From Cylindrobasidium torrendii FP15055 ss-10 (taxonomy: Eukaryota; Basidiomycota; Agaricomycetes; Agaricales; Physalacriaceae): a DNA stretch of 19,580 bases. The stretch spans positions 1 through 19,580 of the forward strand of contig KN880798.1 of assembly GCA_000934385.1 (NCBI GenBank), in the 5' to 3' direction. The translations under genes were made by a program, and so were the position numbers. Of the stretch, positions 1 through 8,181 are shown one piece after another. The notes beneath the pieces are model-generated. The model ran no database searches. It was not told where the DNA came from and saw only the letters and a program-made list of their open reading frames with translations. How positions within the stretch are numbered: position 1 is the stretch's first letter; every line of letters starts with the position of its first letter.

Positions 1-26
1 TCTAGGGTTCCTCGGTCACGTCACGC
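1..26 (+). repeat. Left terminal inverted repeat
   Basis: A 26-bp arm pairing with 464-489; 25 of 26 positions match, the difference being G at position 14 where the other arm predicts C. It contains two overlapping TCACG units. Confidence 0.75.
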
Positions 27-463
27 AACGCGCCACACAGAAAAACTGCGCATTAGAGATTGCCTACGGTCAACTAGAGTATTACAAGTGTAATATCATC
101 AACTATAAGACATTTTAGGGTGGAAAACAAGAGTCTAGCAGGCCTTATAGCAAGGTGCTGTCTAATGGCAAGTTTGATGGACAGCCTATGCTCTATTTAG
201 TATGCACTAAGGTCCCCAAAGCCGTTGATAAATATTCTGTAGCATATATAACATTCATTATGGGTGCAGGTGTGCAAAGAGGGTACCCTAGCCGCTTGTT
301 GCAAGTCCCCATCCCAGTGAGGTACTTGTCCCCATTTACAAGGGTAGATTGTGGGTATACATAACTCAAAACCTTACACGGGAAGATATAGGTGGTTATT
401 CATTATATTCCAGTGTCTCCAGTGTAGACCAGCCCCTTCTGAGGCTCGCTGGGATGGACGCAG

Positions 464-489
464 GCGTGACGTGACGGAGGAACCCTAGA
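464..489 (-). repeat. Right terminal inverted repeat
   Basis: Inverted partner of 1-26. The sequence GGGGTTCCC follows at 493-501, just outside the arm, and may be a further degenerate copy of the repeat end or chance. Confidence 0.75.
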
Positions 490-570
490 AATGGGGTTCC
501 CGAATAGATTATTCCTTATTTGAACTCATTACTTCCGTAGATAGTAGATACCGATGGTACATGTATTTCC

Positions 571-1422
571 CTAAGATTTGACAAGTTGACCGGCAAGGAT
601 CTTGTTTACGACGTCGACGGTGTTCTTGTGCACCTCCTCAATGCTAACTGTGCTGTTGATCTCGGCGACCCTGTCGGACTTCTTGTAGTACTCGATGACG
701 GGCATCGTCTGCTCCTCGTACGTCCTGAAGCGTTTCTTGATGCTTTCAACGTTGTCGTCTTCGCGTCCGCTGGTCTTTCCGCGTTCGAGTAGGCGCTCAA
801 GCATGACAGCCTCCGTTGTGGCGAAAAAGAGGACGGCGGCGGCAGTGCAAACCTAGTTCTATGTGAATGGGCTGCATACCAAGGAAGCGCTGCGAAGGCA
901 CCTGCTCCTCGAATTTAAGGGCCTGGTCCATCTTCCGCGGGAAGCCGTCGATGAGGAAGCGACCTTTCCCGTCCGACCACTCGTCGCCGGTCTTGGTCTT
1001 GACGGCATCGACCATAGCGTTCTCCAGCAACTTGATGGTGACCTCCATCGGAACCACAGTGCCCTCGCGAATATGCGTCCTGATCATTTCGCCAAATTCA
1101 GAGCCCTCGCGCGTTTGCTCTGCGCGCAGGAGGTCGCCGGCTGTCCGGGAAACGTCAGTGTGCAGCGACGGATGCGCACTTGAGACGCACCAGAAAGATG
1201 GCAAAAGTTGAACGATTCGACGAGGCGTGCGCATTGGGTTCCCTTGCCAGCACCGGGTCCTCCTAGGACGAATAGCACGGAAACTTTGGATGCATCGAAT
1301 CGCTGCGACGCCGAAGTCGATGCGGCTGCGGCTGCGGCCGGTTGGGTTTCGTCCGCCTTAGTATCCTTGTCCTTCTTGTGGATATGCAAAGCATCGGCGA
1401 TCTTGTCGATAATGGCTGGCAT
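571..1422 (-). CDS. URA6: UMP/CMP (uridylate) kinase, URA6-like
   Basis: Transfers phosphate from ATP to UMP or CMP in pyrimidine nucleotide synthesis; cytosolic or nuclear in fungi. Exons on the minus strand: 1422-1191, 1140-902, 852-571, giving 250 aa. Introns 1141-1190 (50 nt, GTGCGT..CAG) and 853-901 (49 nt, GTGCCT..TAG). The P-loop GGPGAGKGT is at residues 54-62; then LSAGDLLR (split by intron 1), FLIDGFPRK (NMP-binding region), and [13 protein letters not shown] (LID). These are signatures of the eukaryotic UMP-CMP kinase branch of the adenylate kinase family. The first ~45 residues are a family-variable, Lys/Asp- and Ala-rich extension. The start at 1422 has A at -3. A separate 60-codon ORF ends only 9 nt upstream, so the mRNA may be dicistronic or the N-terminus may be spliced differently. 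Confidence 0.93.
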
Positions 1423-1431
1423 GTTGGCTAA

Positions 1432-1614
1432 TTACTTTTCGTTTTCCTTCTTGTGGACGGGTGGTACGAGCGGGTGGTCGGCGTGTCGAGGCTGAGACGA
1501 GGCTGGATAGGTCTTTTCGCGGTGCTGAACGACGAAGTAAAAGGTTGCGAACGAGGCTGCAGATATCAATGCGAAAGCCAAAGGGTTAGGGGCCTTGTTG
1601 CGGTTGGTGGACAT
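1432..1614 (-). CDS. Small single-pass membrane protein, 60 aa, just upstream of URA6
   Basis: An intronless ORF of 60 codons, ATG at 1614 and TAA at 1432-1434. It begins MSTNRNKAPNPLAF, has one hydrophobic segment at about residues 11-29, then a basic turn (QHREK) and a Pro/His-rich tail containing HADHPLVPP. This N-in or N-out single-span layout resembles small conserved fungal membrane or mitochondrial proteins, but I cannot name the family. It ends 9 nt before the ATG of the kinase on the same strand, too close for a separate promoter. It could be the first cistron of a dicistronic mRNA, a long upstream ORF limiting kinase translation, or an alternative 5' exon of the kinase. A GTG directly precedes the ATG and was not chosen as start. 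Confidence 0.55.
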   Translation of the reverse strand: MSTNRNKAPNPLAFALISAASFATFYFVVQHREKTYPASSQPRHADHPLVPPVHKKENEK

Positions 1615-1662
1615 CACCGTGTTACCCAGGTCCGTTGCTCAATTCGATTTAACGGACACGGT

Positions 1663-1668
1663 CACGTG
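1663..1668. promoter_or_regulatory. CACGTG box
   Basis: E-box type hexamer 49 bp upstream of the small ORF start. In fungi this core is bound by bHLH factors of the Cbf1/Pho4 type; binding here is inferred from the core sequence alone. Confidence 0.3.
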
Positions 1669-1833
1669 GGAAAGGCATTTAAGCCTAGAATAACCGCGAG
1701 ATTGTTGATGCTTGCACAGAAATCTTTTGTTGGGATCTGAATACTAGATATACTGATCTTGAGCTCACCTCTCGCTAATTTAGTAGCTGTGGGAAGCATC
1801 TCTGAAACAGGACACGCACCAGCTGGATCACCA

Positions 1834-1859
1834 CTGTAAGTCGGTCGCGAGCCTTACAG
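1834..1859. repeat. Inverted repeat (7-bp arms)
   Basis: CTGTAAG at 1834-1840 and CTTACAG at 1853-1859 form a perfect 7-bp inverted repeat with a 12-nt spacer, in the divergent promoter region. Confidence 0.5.
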
Positions 1860-1970
1860 AGGGCCATAGATAGGGCCTACAATGACAATTGGGCAAAGCA
1901 TTTGTGCAGTTGCAGCCTTGAGGCGTATACGGTCACAGTAAGACTGCAACAGCTTCGCTAAGGACTGTGT

Positions 1971-1996
1971 TGTAAGTGTACATATATGTACTTACA
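1971..1996. repeat. Near-palindrome TGTAAGTGTACATA/TATGTACTTACA
   Basis: TGTAAG at 1971 and CTTACA at 1991-1996 flank a GTACATATATGTAC core; the arms match except for a 2-base insertion in the left arm. It repeats the TGTAAG/CTTACA motif of the inverted repeat at 1834-1859. Confidence 0.5.
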
Positions 1997-2445
1997 ATAC
2001 ATAGCAGTATGATGACTCTAGAGAGACCTCTCGAGTGACATCAAGCATAAAATATGATGTCCGAAGGGCCTCCAAAATCACCTACACTTTGAGCGGTGTA
2101 CTTACTATATGCGACGTCGAAAATTTGAGCGTCTACTAATTAACCACCGGCGAAGTTTCAAAGCAAAATGGAACGACAGTGGTAAGATAGTTTTTCTGCA
2201 AGACTTTGTCGACCTACCGAAATGTTTGGCGCGGCCTCTGCAATACCCCATTGCGCCACGCCGCCTACCCCGCGGATCGAGGCGGGACACATGCTGACAA
2301 ATGCGTGGGAAATTGCCGTAATCGAATAGCCGCTTCCTGGTTGGCCGTTCTCGTTTCCCCCGTTGATCTCTGTCGTTGCCGCTTTGGGCCCAGCGCCCTT
2401 GCTTTCTGCTATCATATTACTCGAATAGGCCCTGCACCAAACACT

Positions 2446-5085
2446 ATGCTGCGCCTTGTGTCAACAGTGTCGCGGCCGTCGTCGGCGGGGCTCCTCGGAA
2501 TCGTCGGGTCTTCCAGTGCGTGCTCTGCGCCAGCCAAGCAACAAAGATGTTCACAACCAAGGACAGACCGACGGAATATTTCAACGACAGCTCCACGCCT
2601 GGCCGACGTGACGCTTACGGTGGATGGGAAGGAGGTTACGGTCCCTCAGGGTGCGCTTTATGCGGAGATTTGAACGCGCTGTCGGTGCTGACTGTATCCT
2701 ACAGGCTCCGCACTTATCCAAGCCTGTGAAGCCGCTGGCTCTCCCATTCCAAGGTAATCAAACACCCTCTTCCCATGGTTCGCGCAAGACTCAACATAAC
2801 ACCGCGCAGATTTTGCTACCACGACCGTCTCGCGATCGCCGGAAACTGTAGGATGTGTCTGGTTGAGGTAGAGCGCTCCCCAAAGCCTGTGGCATCCTGG
2901 TACGTATTCATCAAATTGCGCTTGACGTCGTTATTCACTCCGCCCCAGCGCAATGCCGGCTATGCCTGGCGCTAAGGTTTTCACCAACACTCCGCTGGTT
3001 CACCAGGCCAGGTGCGCCTATTCCCAGACGGATGTCCATTATGTTGACCTCTTTCTAGGGAGGGTGTCATGGAGTTCCTTCTCGCAAACCACCCGTTAGA
3101 CTGCCCTGTATGTGACCAGGGTGGAGAGTGCGATCTGCAAGACCAGTCCATGCGCTACGGTTCTGACCGCACCCGCTTCCATGAAATCGCTGGCAAGCGT
3201 GCTGTAGAAAACAAAGATCTCGGCCCACTCGTCAAGACCTCCATGAACCGCTGTATTCAATGCACCCGTTGCGTCCGTTTTGCGAACGAAGTCGCTGGCG
3301 TCGAAGAGCTTGGCACCACTGGCCGCGGAAACGACCTCCAAATTGGCATGTACGTTGAGAAGACGATGGACTCCGAGCTTTCCGGCAACATCGTCGACCT
3401 GTGCCCCGTCGGTGCCTTGACCAGCAAACCATATGCGTTCACTTCTCGCCCATGGGAGCTCAAGAACACCGAGTCGATTGATGTTCTTGACGCCGTTGGC
3501 TCCAACATTCGCGTAGATTCGCGTGGTATTCAGGTTATGCGTATCCAGCCCAAGACGAACGACGACGTGAACGAGGAATGGATTTCGGACAAGACCCGTT
3601 ACGCCTACGATGGACTCAAGTTCCAGCGCTTGACCACTCCTCTTGTCAAGAAGGGTGACCGCTTCGTCGATGCTTCTTGGGAGGAGGCTATGGCGACTAT
3701 TGCCGATGGTCTGGCGGCTACTGGTGCCACTGAACATGAGATCCAGGGTATCGTTGGCCACCTTGCGGATACCGAGTCCATTGTTGCTCTCAAGGATCTG
3801 CTCAACAAGCTCGGCTCAGAGAACATGACCCTCGACCAGCCCAGCGGCAGTGCACCACCAATTCACGGTGTCGACATTCGCTCCAACTACCTTTTCAACT
3901 CGACCATCCCCGGTGTTGAAGAGGCTGATGCAATCCTTCTCATTGGCACAAATCCTCGTCATGAGGCGGCGGTCCTCAACTCGCGTATTCGCAAGAGCTG
4001 GCTCCACACTGGTCTCGAAGTTGGTCTCATCGGCGAGCGTGTAGATACCACCTATGCGTACAGCCATCTTGGAGTTGACGCCAAGGCACTCTCAGAATTC
4101 GTCACTGGCAAGAGCGAGTTTGCGCAGAAATTCGCAAAGGCGACCAAGCCTCTCATCATTGTTGGCTCTGGTCTTGCTGAGCACCCCGATGCCGCTGCCA
4201 TTTACAACACATTGACTCGATACGTCGAGACGAACAAGCAGAAGCTCGTTACCCCCGAGTGGAATGGCTTGAGTATTCTCCAGCGTGTATGTGCTCCAGT
4301 TTTTGCAATTCGTGATTTACTAATTTCATCAGGTTGCCTCGCGCGCCGCCGCGTACGATGTCGGCTTCGTCCCCACGAAGAAGGCAGCTGCGACTACACC
4401 GAAATTCATCTACCTCCTCAATGCTGACGAGATTGACCCCAAGTCAATACCAGCCGACGCTTTCGTCGTGTACCAGGGCCATCATGGTGACCTCGGTGCT
4501 CAGCTCGCCGACGTTTGCTTGCCTTCTGCCGCGTACACTGAGAAGTCATCAACATGGATCAACACTGAGGGACGATCACAACTTGGGCGTGCTGCTGTGC
4601 CAGCACCTGGCGCTGCTCGTGAGGACTGGAAGATCATTCGGTGCGTCTCTATCTCTGTGTGTCTATGTTGGCTGTGTACTGAGACAGTCCACAGCGCACT
4701 CTCTGAGATTGTCGGCGCACCATTACCATACGACGATGTGCTGACTTTGCGAGATCGTATGTGGGAGATTTCGCCCACATTAGTGCGGTACGATGTGACT
4801 GAGCCGACATCGGTGGATGTGGCTATCACTGGCTTGAAGGAGATCGCAAACAGGACGGCTGGTGCGAAGATCGGTGGCAAGGCGTTCTCAAAGCCGATTC
4901 AGAACTTCTACCAAACGGATGTGATTTCAAGAAAGTGGGTTGTCTTTCCTTTACTGTGCCGAAGTGTTACTGACGATTGGTTTCTTCTCTTTAGCTCTGT
5001 GACCATGGCGCAGTGCACACGGGCGTTTGTGAAGGGAGAGAACTATGGATTCAGTACACCGAAAGAGGAAGCAGCGTTCGCATAG
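2446..5085 (+). CDS. NUO-78: NADH:ubiquinone oxidoreductase 75/78-kDa Fe-S subunit, mitochondrial
   Basis: Largest peripheral-arm subunit of respiratory complex I (NDUFS1/NuoG family); carries electrons from the flavoprotein part towards quinone in the mitochondrial matrix arm. Exons: 2446-2650, 2705-2753, 2810-2899, 2949-3011, 3059-4286, 4333-4640, 4695-4934, 4995-5085, giving 757 aa. Introns are 46-60 nt. Residues 1-50 form an Arg/Ser-rich mitochondrial presequence ending in [13 protein letters not shown]. Cluster ligands are all visible: 2Fe-2S C87, C98, C101, C115; 4Fe-4S H147, C151, C154, C160 ([14 protein letters not shown]); second 4Fe-4S C201, C204, C207 and C251 ([15 protein letters not shown]). 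A molybdopterin-oxidoreductase-like domain without catalytic function follows. The first in-frame ATG is 2446. Four introns crowd the first 620 bp while exon 5 is 1.2 kb. Intron 7 gives SRN|SVTMAQC, slightly less certain than the others. Confidence 0.95.
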
Positions 5086-5527
5086 GTGTAATAGAAAATG
5101 CCATCCTTTTTTGTCGTCTTTATTCTTTTACAAAAAGTATTTGTTTTGGACATTTGGGGTTCGAACGAAGAAGGATGCTAGTGCATGACACTACGAGCAG
5201 GAGGGCGACATCGCGTCTATTGAGGTAATGGGGACCAACTCATGACTCTTCTCTTCATGGATGTCATTTTGAACACTATTGCGTTCAAATATTCAAGTGA
5301 ACGTCCAGACTTTGCTTCTTAGCGTTCAGAATCTGGCAAGGTTCTACCCAAGCTGTCACGTGACAGTGACGTACTTTCCCAAATAGGGTGTCTGCCTAAA
5401 AAAGGACGATTTAGAAACGCGTAGAATCGACGTGTCGAGTGTGCGGCTTCCATTTGTAAAGCGGGGCATATAGCCGGCTTTCGTTAGCACTACCACCACC
5501 TTACTCTTCCTCCCCTTCCCCGTCACG
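5086..5527. other. Intergenic: complex I 3' flank and YDJ1 promoter
   Basis: 442 bp without a gene. It contains a T-rich 3' flank near 5100-5150, a perfect 14-bp palindrome at 5353-5366, and two GAA triplets exactly 10 bp apart (GAAACGCGTAGAA, about 5415-5427) that could be two units of a step-type heat-shock element, too weak to call. A CATATAG stretch near 5467 and a pyrimidine-rich run lie just before the YDJ1 start. Confidence 0.5.
5353..5366. promoter_or_regulatory. 14-bp palindrome CTGTCACGTGACAG (CACGTG core)
   Basis: A perfect 14-base palindrome centred on CACGTG, 162 bp upstream of the YDJ1 ATG, followed at once by TGACGTA (CRE/bZIP-like core). Extended symmetry around the core is typical of dimeric bHLH sites; function is inferred. 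Confidence 0.4.
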
Positions 5528-6949
5528 ATGGTCAGAGAAACGTCGGTTGGCTTAGCAGTGTCCAGCCCGACCCATCGCTCACCTATCCTTTTAGGAAATT
5601 TTACGATCTGCTGGACGTGCCACCAACGGCATCTGAAGCTGATCTGAAGAAAGCGTATCGCAAAAAGTGAGTGGTTTTTCGACGTGGGAGGAGGGCTTTG
5701 GATGTTGACCGTGGTAGGGCACTGCGATTACATCCCGACAAGGGTGGTGACCCCGACCAGTTCAAGGAGGTTACGCATGCGTACGAGGTACTCAACGATC
5801 CGGATAAGCGCGCTCTCTACGATGCCCGGGGTGAGGCAGGACTAAGCGAGTCTGGGGGTATGGGCGGCATGGATCCTCAGGTGTGTAATCCTCGCTGAGT
5901 GTCCCCACGCACATGAAGCCTTACAATTGCGCAGGATCTGTTCAGTCAGCTGTTTGGCGGTGGCGGTGGCGGCTTTGGTGGTTCACCGTTCGGCGGAGGA
6001 GGACAGCAACGGCAGCGCAAGACGAAGGACCTCGTCCATCGCGTGCATGTTACTCTCGAGGATCTGTACAAGGGCAAGACGACGAAGCTGGCGCTTACGC
6101 GCAACATCATTTGCACCAAGTGCTCAGGCAAGGGTGGCAAGGACGGTGCTGTGCGCAAGTGCCCTACGTGCAGCGGGCGCGGCATCAAGATTACTATGCG
6201 CCAGATGGGACCGATGATCCAGCAGATACAAAGCCCGTGCGACGAATGTTCAGGCAATGGCGAGATTATCAATGCCAAGGATCGTTGTACGCAGTGCAAG
6301 GGCAAGAAAGTTATTCCCGACAAAAAATTCCTCGAGGTTCATATCGACAAGGGCATGAAGGGTGGCCAGACCATCCAATTCCGTGGGGAGAGCGACCAAA
6401 GCCCATCGGCAGAGGCAGGCGACGTAATCATTGTTATCGAGGAGAAACCCCATGAACGCTTCCGCCGTCAAGAAAACGATCTCATTATCGACGTGGAGAT
6501 TGACCTGCTCACGGCGCTTGCTGGTGGCGAGTTCCCTGTTCGCCATCTTGATGAGCGCGCACTCATCGTGAAGGTGCACCCGGGCGAAGTGACTAAACAT
6601 GGTGAGTCTTGACTTATTCATCTACTGCAATGCCTCTTTTACACCCTTTTCAGGCGACCTCAAGGTCATCCACGGACAGGGTATGCCTTCGCAGAGACAC
6701 CACGAACCTGGTGATCTCTACGTCCGTCTAAGCATCAAGTTCCCCGAGAACATCGACCCCTCCGTTTATCCCCTGCTCGAGAAGGCCCTTCCACCACGCC
6801 GGCCAATGGAGAAGTTCCCCGCAAACATTGTCCTCGACGAAGTCTCTATGGACGACGCAGAGCAGAGTGGGGGCGGACCAGGGCACTCGCACGACGATGC
6901 GATGGACGAGGATGCAGAGGAGCCGCGCGTCCAGTGCGCGAACCAATAG
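5528..6949 (+). CDS. YDJ1: Class A (type I) DnaJ co-chaperone, Ydj1-like, farnesylated
   Basis: Hsp40 that stimulates Hsp70 ATPase and delivers unfolded clients; cytosolic and ER or mitochondrial surface. Exons: 5528-5541, 5595-5666, 5718-5880, 5935-6601, 6654-6949, giving 403 aa, close to yeast Ydj1. J domain from residue 5 with HPD at 34-36; Gly/Phe-rich linker at about 88-106; zinc-finger region from 143 with four repeats CTKCSGKG, CPTCSGRG, CDECSGNG, CTQCKGKK; then two C-terminal beta domains and a His/Asp-rich tail. The protein ends VQCANQ, a CaaX box (C400), predicting farnesylation. The first coding exon is only 14 nt, and its intron (5542-5594) has an unusual GTCGGT donor; frame and family N-terminus (MVRETKFYDLLDV) support it. 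Converges with the folate gene on the opposite strand, stops 173 bp apart. Confidence 0.95.
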
Positions 6950-7122
6950 ATACGCCCGTGTATGTTGTACCCATTAGTGCTCGGACGTGTTTTCTTAGAT
7001 GCAATTGTACGTGTACATAATTCAACTATTTTCGAGTTCTCTACCGCAGTGAAGTTCGGCCTTGATAACCTTGTCCAAAGCAATTGCATCTTATTTAACG
7101 TTTGAGATAACTTTGATCGTCT

Positions 7123-7993
7123 TCATTGGTCGTCTCTGAACCAGGAGCCCTCTGGGGTCACGACAACATCGACGCGCCAGTCGTGCTCTCCCATTGGAAC
7201 CTGACCCACTTCCATCATCTGCTCGTTCAGCCCTAAAGCAACTATCCTGTGTTAGACGCCAGCAACAATCAAAGCTGATATAGCACGCACTCAAGTAAGG
7301 CTTCCGTGCAGGCCGCGCCTGCGTATACGCCGTAAAAAATTGGTCATAGTACCCCTTCCCATGGCCCAAACGCGCACAAGCCCTGTCGAACGCGACGCCG
7401 GGGACAAGGATGACATCCAGGTCGGCCGCAGATGCGTCCCTGGCTAATTGGCGTCAATCCAGAGCTCGACTCGGCAATGCTACGATAAAGAAGAAGAAGA
7501 GGAAAAGGAAAAGGACGCACCATCCTGCCTCGGCGCATCCCCATACGAGTCCAAAGGCTCGCGAATTCCCCATTTACCCACAGGTTTGACGGCCTGTAAG
7601 TCAGCAGTGTCGTATATCCTGAGAAAGCGCATCTGCGCATCGGCTGTTGTGGACACTATCTTGGGTACAAAGAGTGTTTTTCCTTGGGCAGTGAGTGGGA
7701 TTTGATGAGTTTGTATTGCGTGTACTCACCGAGTGTGAGAATGTTCTGTGCTAACAGAGATGTGTCGAGTTCACCAGAGGGCATGCTGAGATAGCAGCTG
7801 ACCGAGCGACTGCTCCGGAAAGCGTCCAAGGCCAAGACGCGTTCCCGAACACGGCGCGCTGTAGCGCTATGGGTCCAATGTACACTCAAACCAAAGAAAT
7901 CATACATTGCTCCTCGATATCCGACGCAGACAGTGCGCGAAGGGTCTCGCTTACGGTCTTTCTAAGAACCTTCTTTTGTACGGCAAGAGACAT
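7123..7993 (-). CDS. 5-formyltetrahydrofolate cyclo-ligase
   Basis: Converts 5-formyl-THF plus ATP to 5,10-methenyl-THF, the only known route back from folinate into the folate pool. Exons on the minus strand: 7993-7906, 7858-7730, 7682-7521, 7443-7291, 7241-7123, giving 216 aa, a normal length. Introns are 47, 47, 77 and 49 nt; the 77-nt one has a long CT tract. Recognisable motifs in order: N-terminal basic helix (AVQKKVLRKTV), SVSCYLSMPSGELDTS, LFVPKI, KWGIREP, DVILVPGVAFD, and the ATP-binding GHGKGYYDQFF; the C-terminal part reads DWRVDVVVTPEG. The last intron must use the second of two AGs five bases apart (7242), because the first gives an immediate stop. It is co-oriented with the eL8 gene, 188 bp downstream of that gene's stop. 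Confidence 0.93.
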
Positions 7994-8181
7994 GGTGATG
8001 GTGGAGTAAGACGAAGAGTTTATACTTACAAGTTCAAACGTTCACTCGAGTTCTTTTAATGCAAGTAAAAATACAGTTCGCCTCAAGTGGGCCATGCAGA
8101 TGTGTCAAAATTGGCATAGGATAGCATATACATAGCAGCAACATATACGTCGTCAACCCAGAAAGTCCTCTTCGAAACAGC

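Larger units (their letters stand above)
1..489. mobile_element. Short terminal-inverted-repeat element (MITE-like)
   Basis: The first 26 bases (starting TCTAGGGTTCCTC) are the reverse complement of 464-489 (ending GGAACCCTAGA), with a single mismatch. The interior is AT-richer than the flanking genes and has no credible transposase: its longest frame (155-364) does not look like a known protein. Size, terminal repeats and lack of coding capacity fit a non-autonomous DNA transposon. The target-site duplication cannot be judged because the element begins at the window edge; a TA just inside each end (3-4 and 486-487) would suit a TA-duplicating family, but that is inference. It sits about 80 bp beyond the stop codon of the UMP kinase gene. 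Confidence 0.7.
1615..2445. other. Divergent intergenic/promoter region
   Basis: 831 bp between the start of the small ORF/URA6 unit (minus) and the complex I gene (plus). I see no convincing gene or tRNA here. It holds a CACGTG box (1663-1668), two inverted repeats sharing the core TGTAAG/CTTACA (1834-1859 and 1971-1996), and a related GTACTTAC at 2098-2105. An open frame runs into the complex I gene from 2206, but it has no ATG before 2446 and is taken as 5' UTR. Confidence 0.6.

Noticed and set aside
1..12. TCTAGGGTTCC as telomeric repeat
   Set aside because: Only one TAGGG unit; it is the tip of a 26-bp inverted repeat instead of a TTAGGG array.
2206..2445. Upstream in-frame extension of the complex I subunit
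   Set aside because: No ATG occurs in that frame before 2446, and residues from 2446 already form a normal mitochondrial presequence.
3096..3761. 221-codon minus-strand ORF inside the complex I gene
   Set aside because: Lies wholly antisense to a 1.2-kb exon carrying conserved Fe-S motifs, and shows no recognisable motif of its own.
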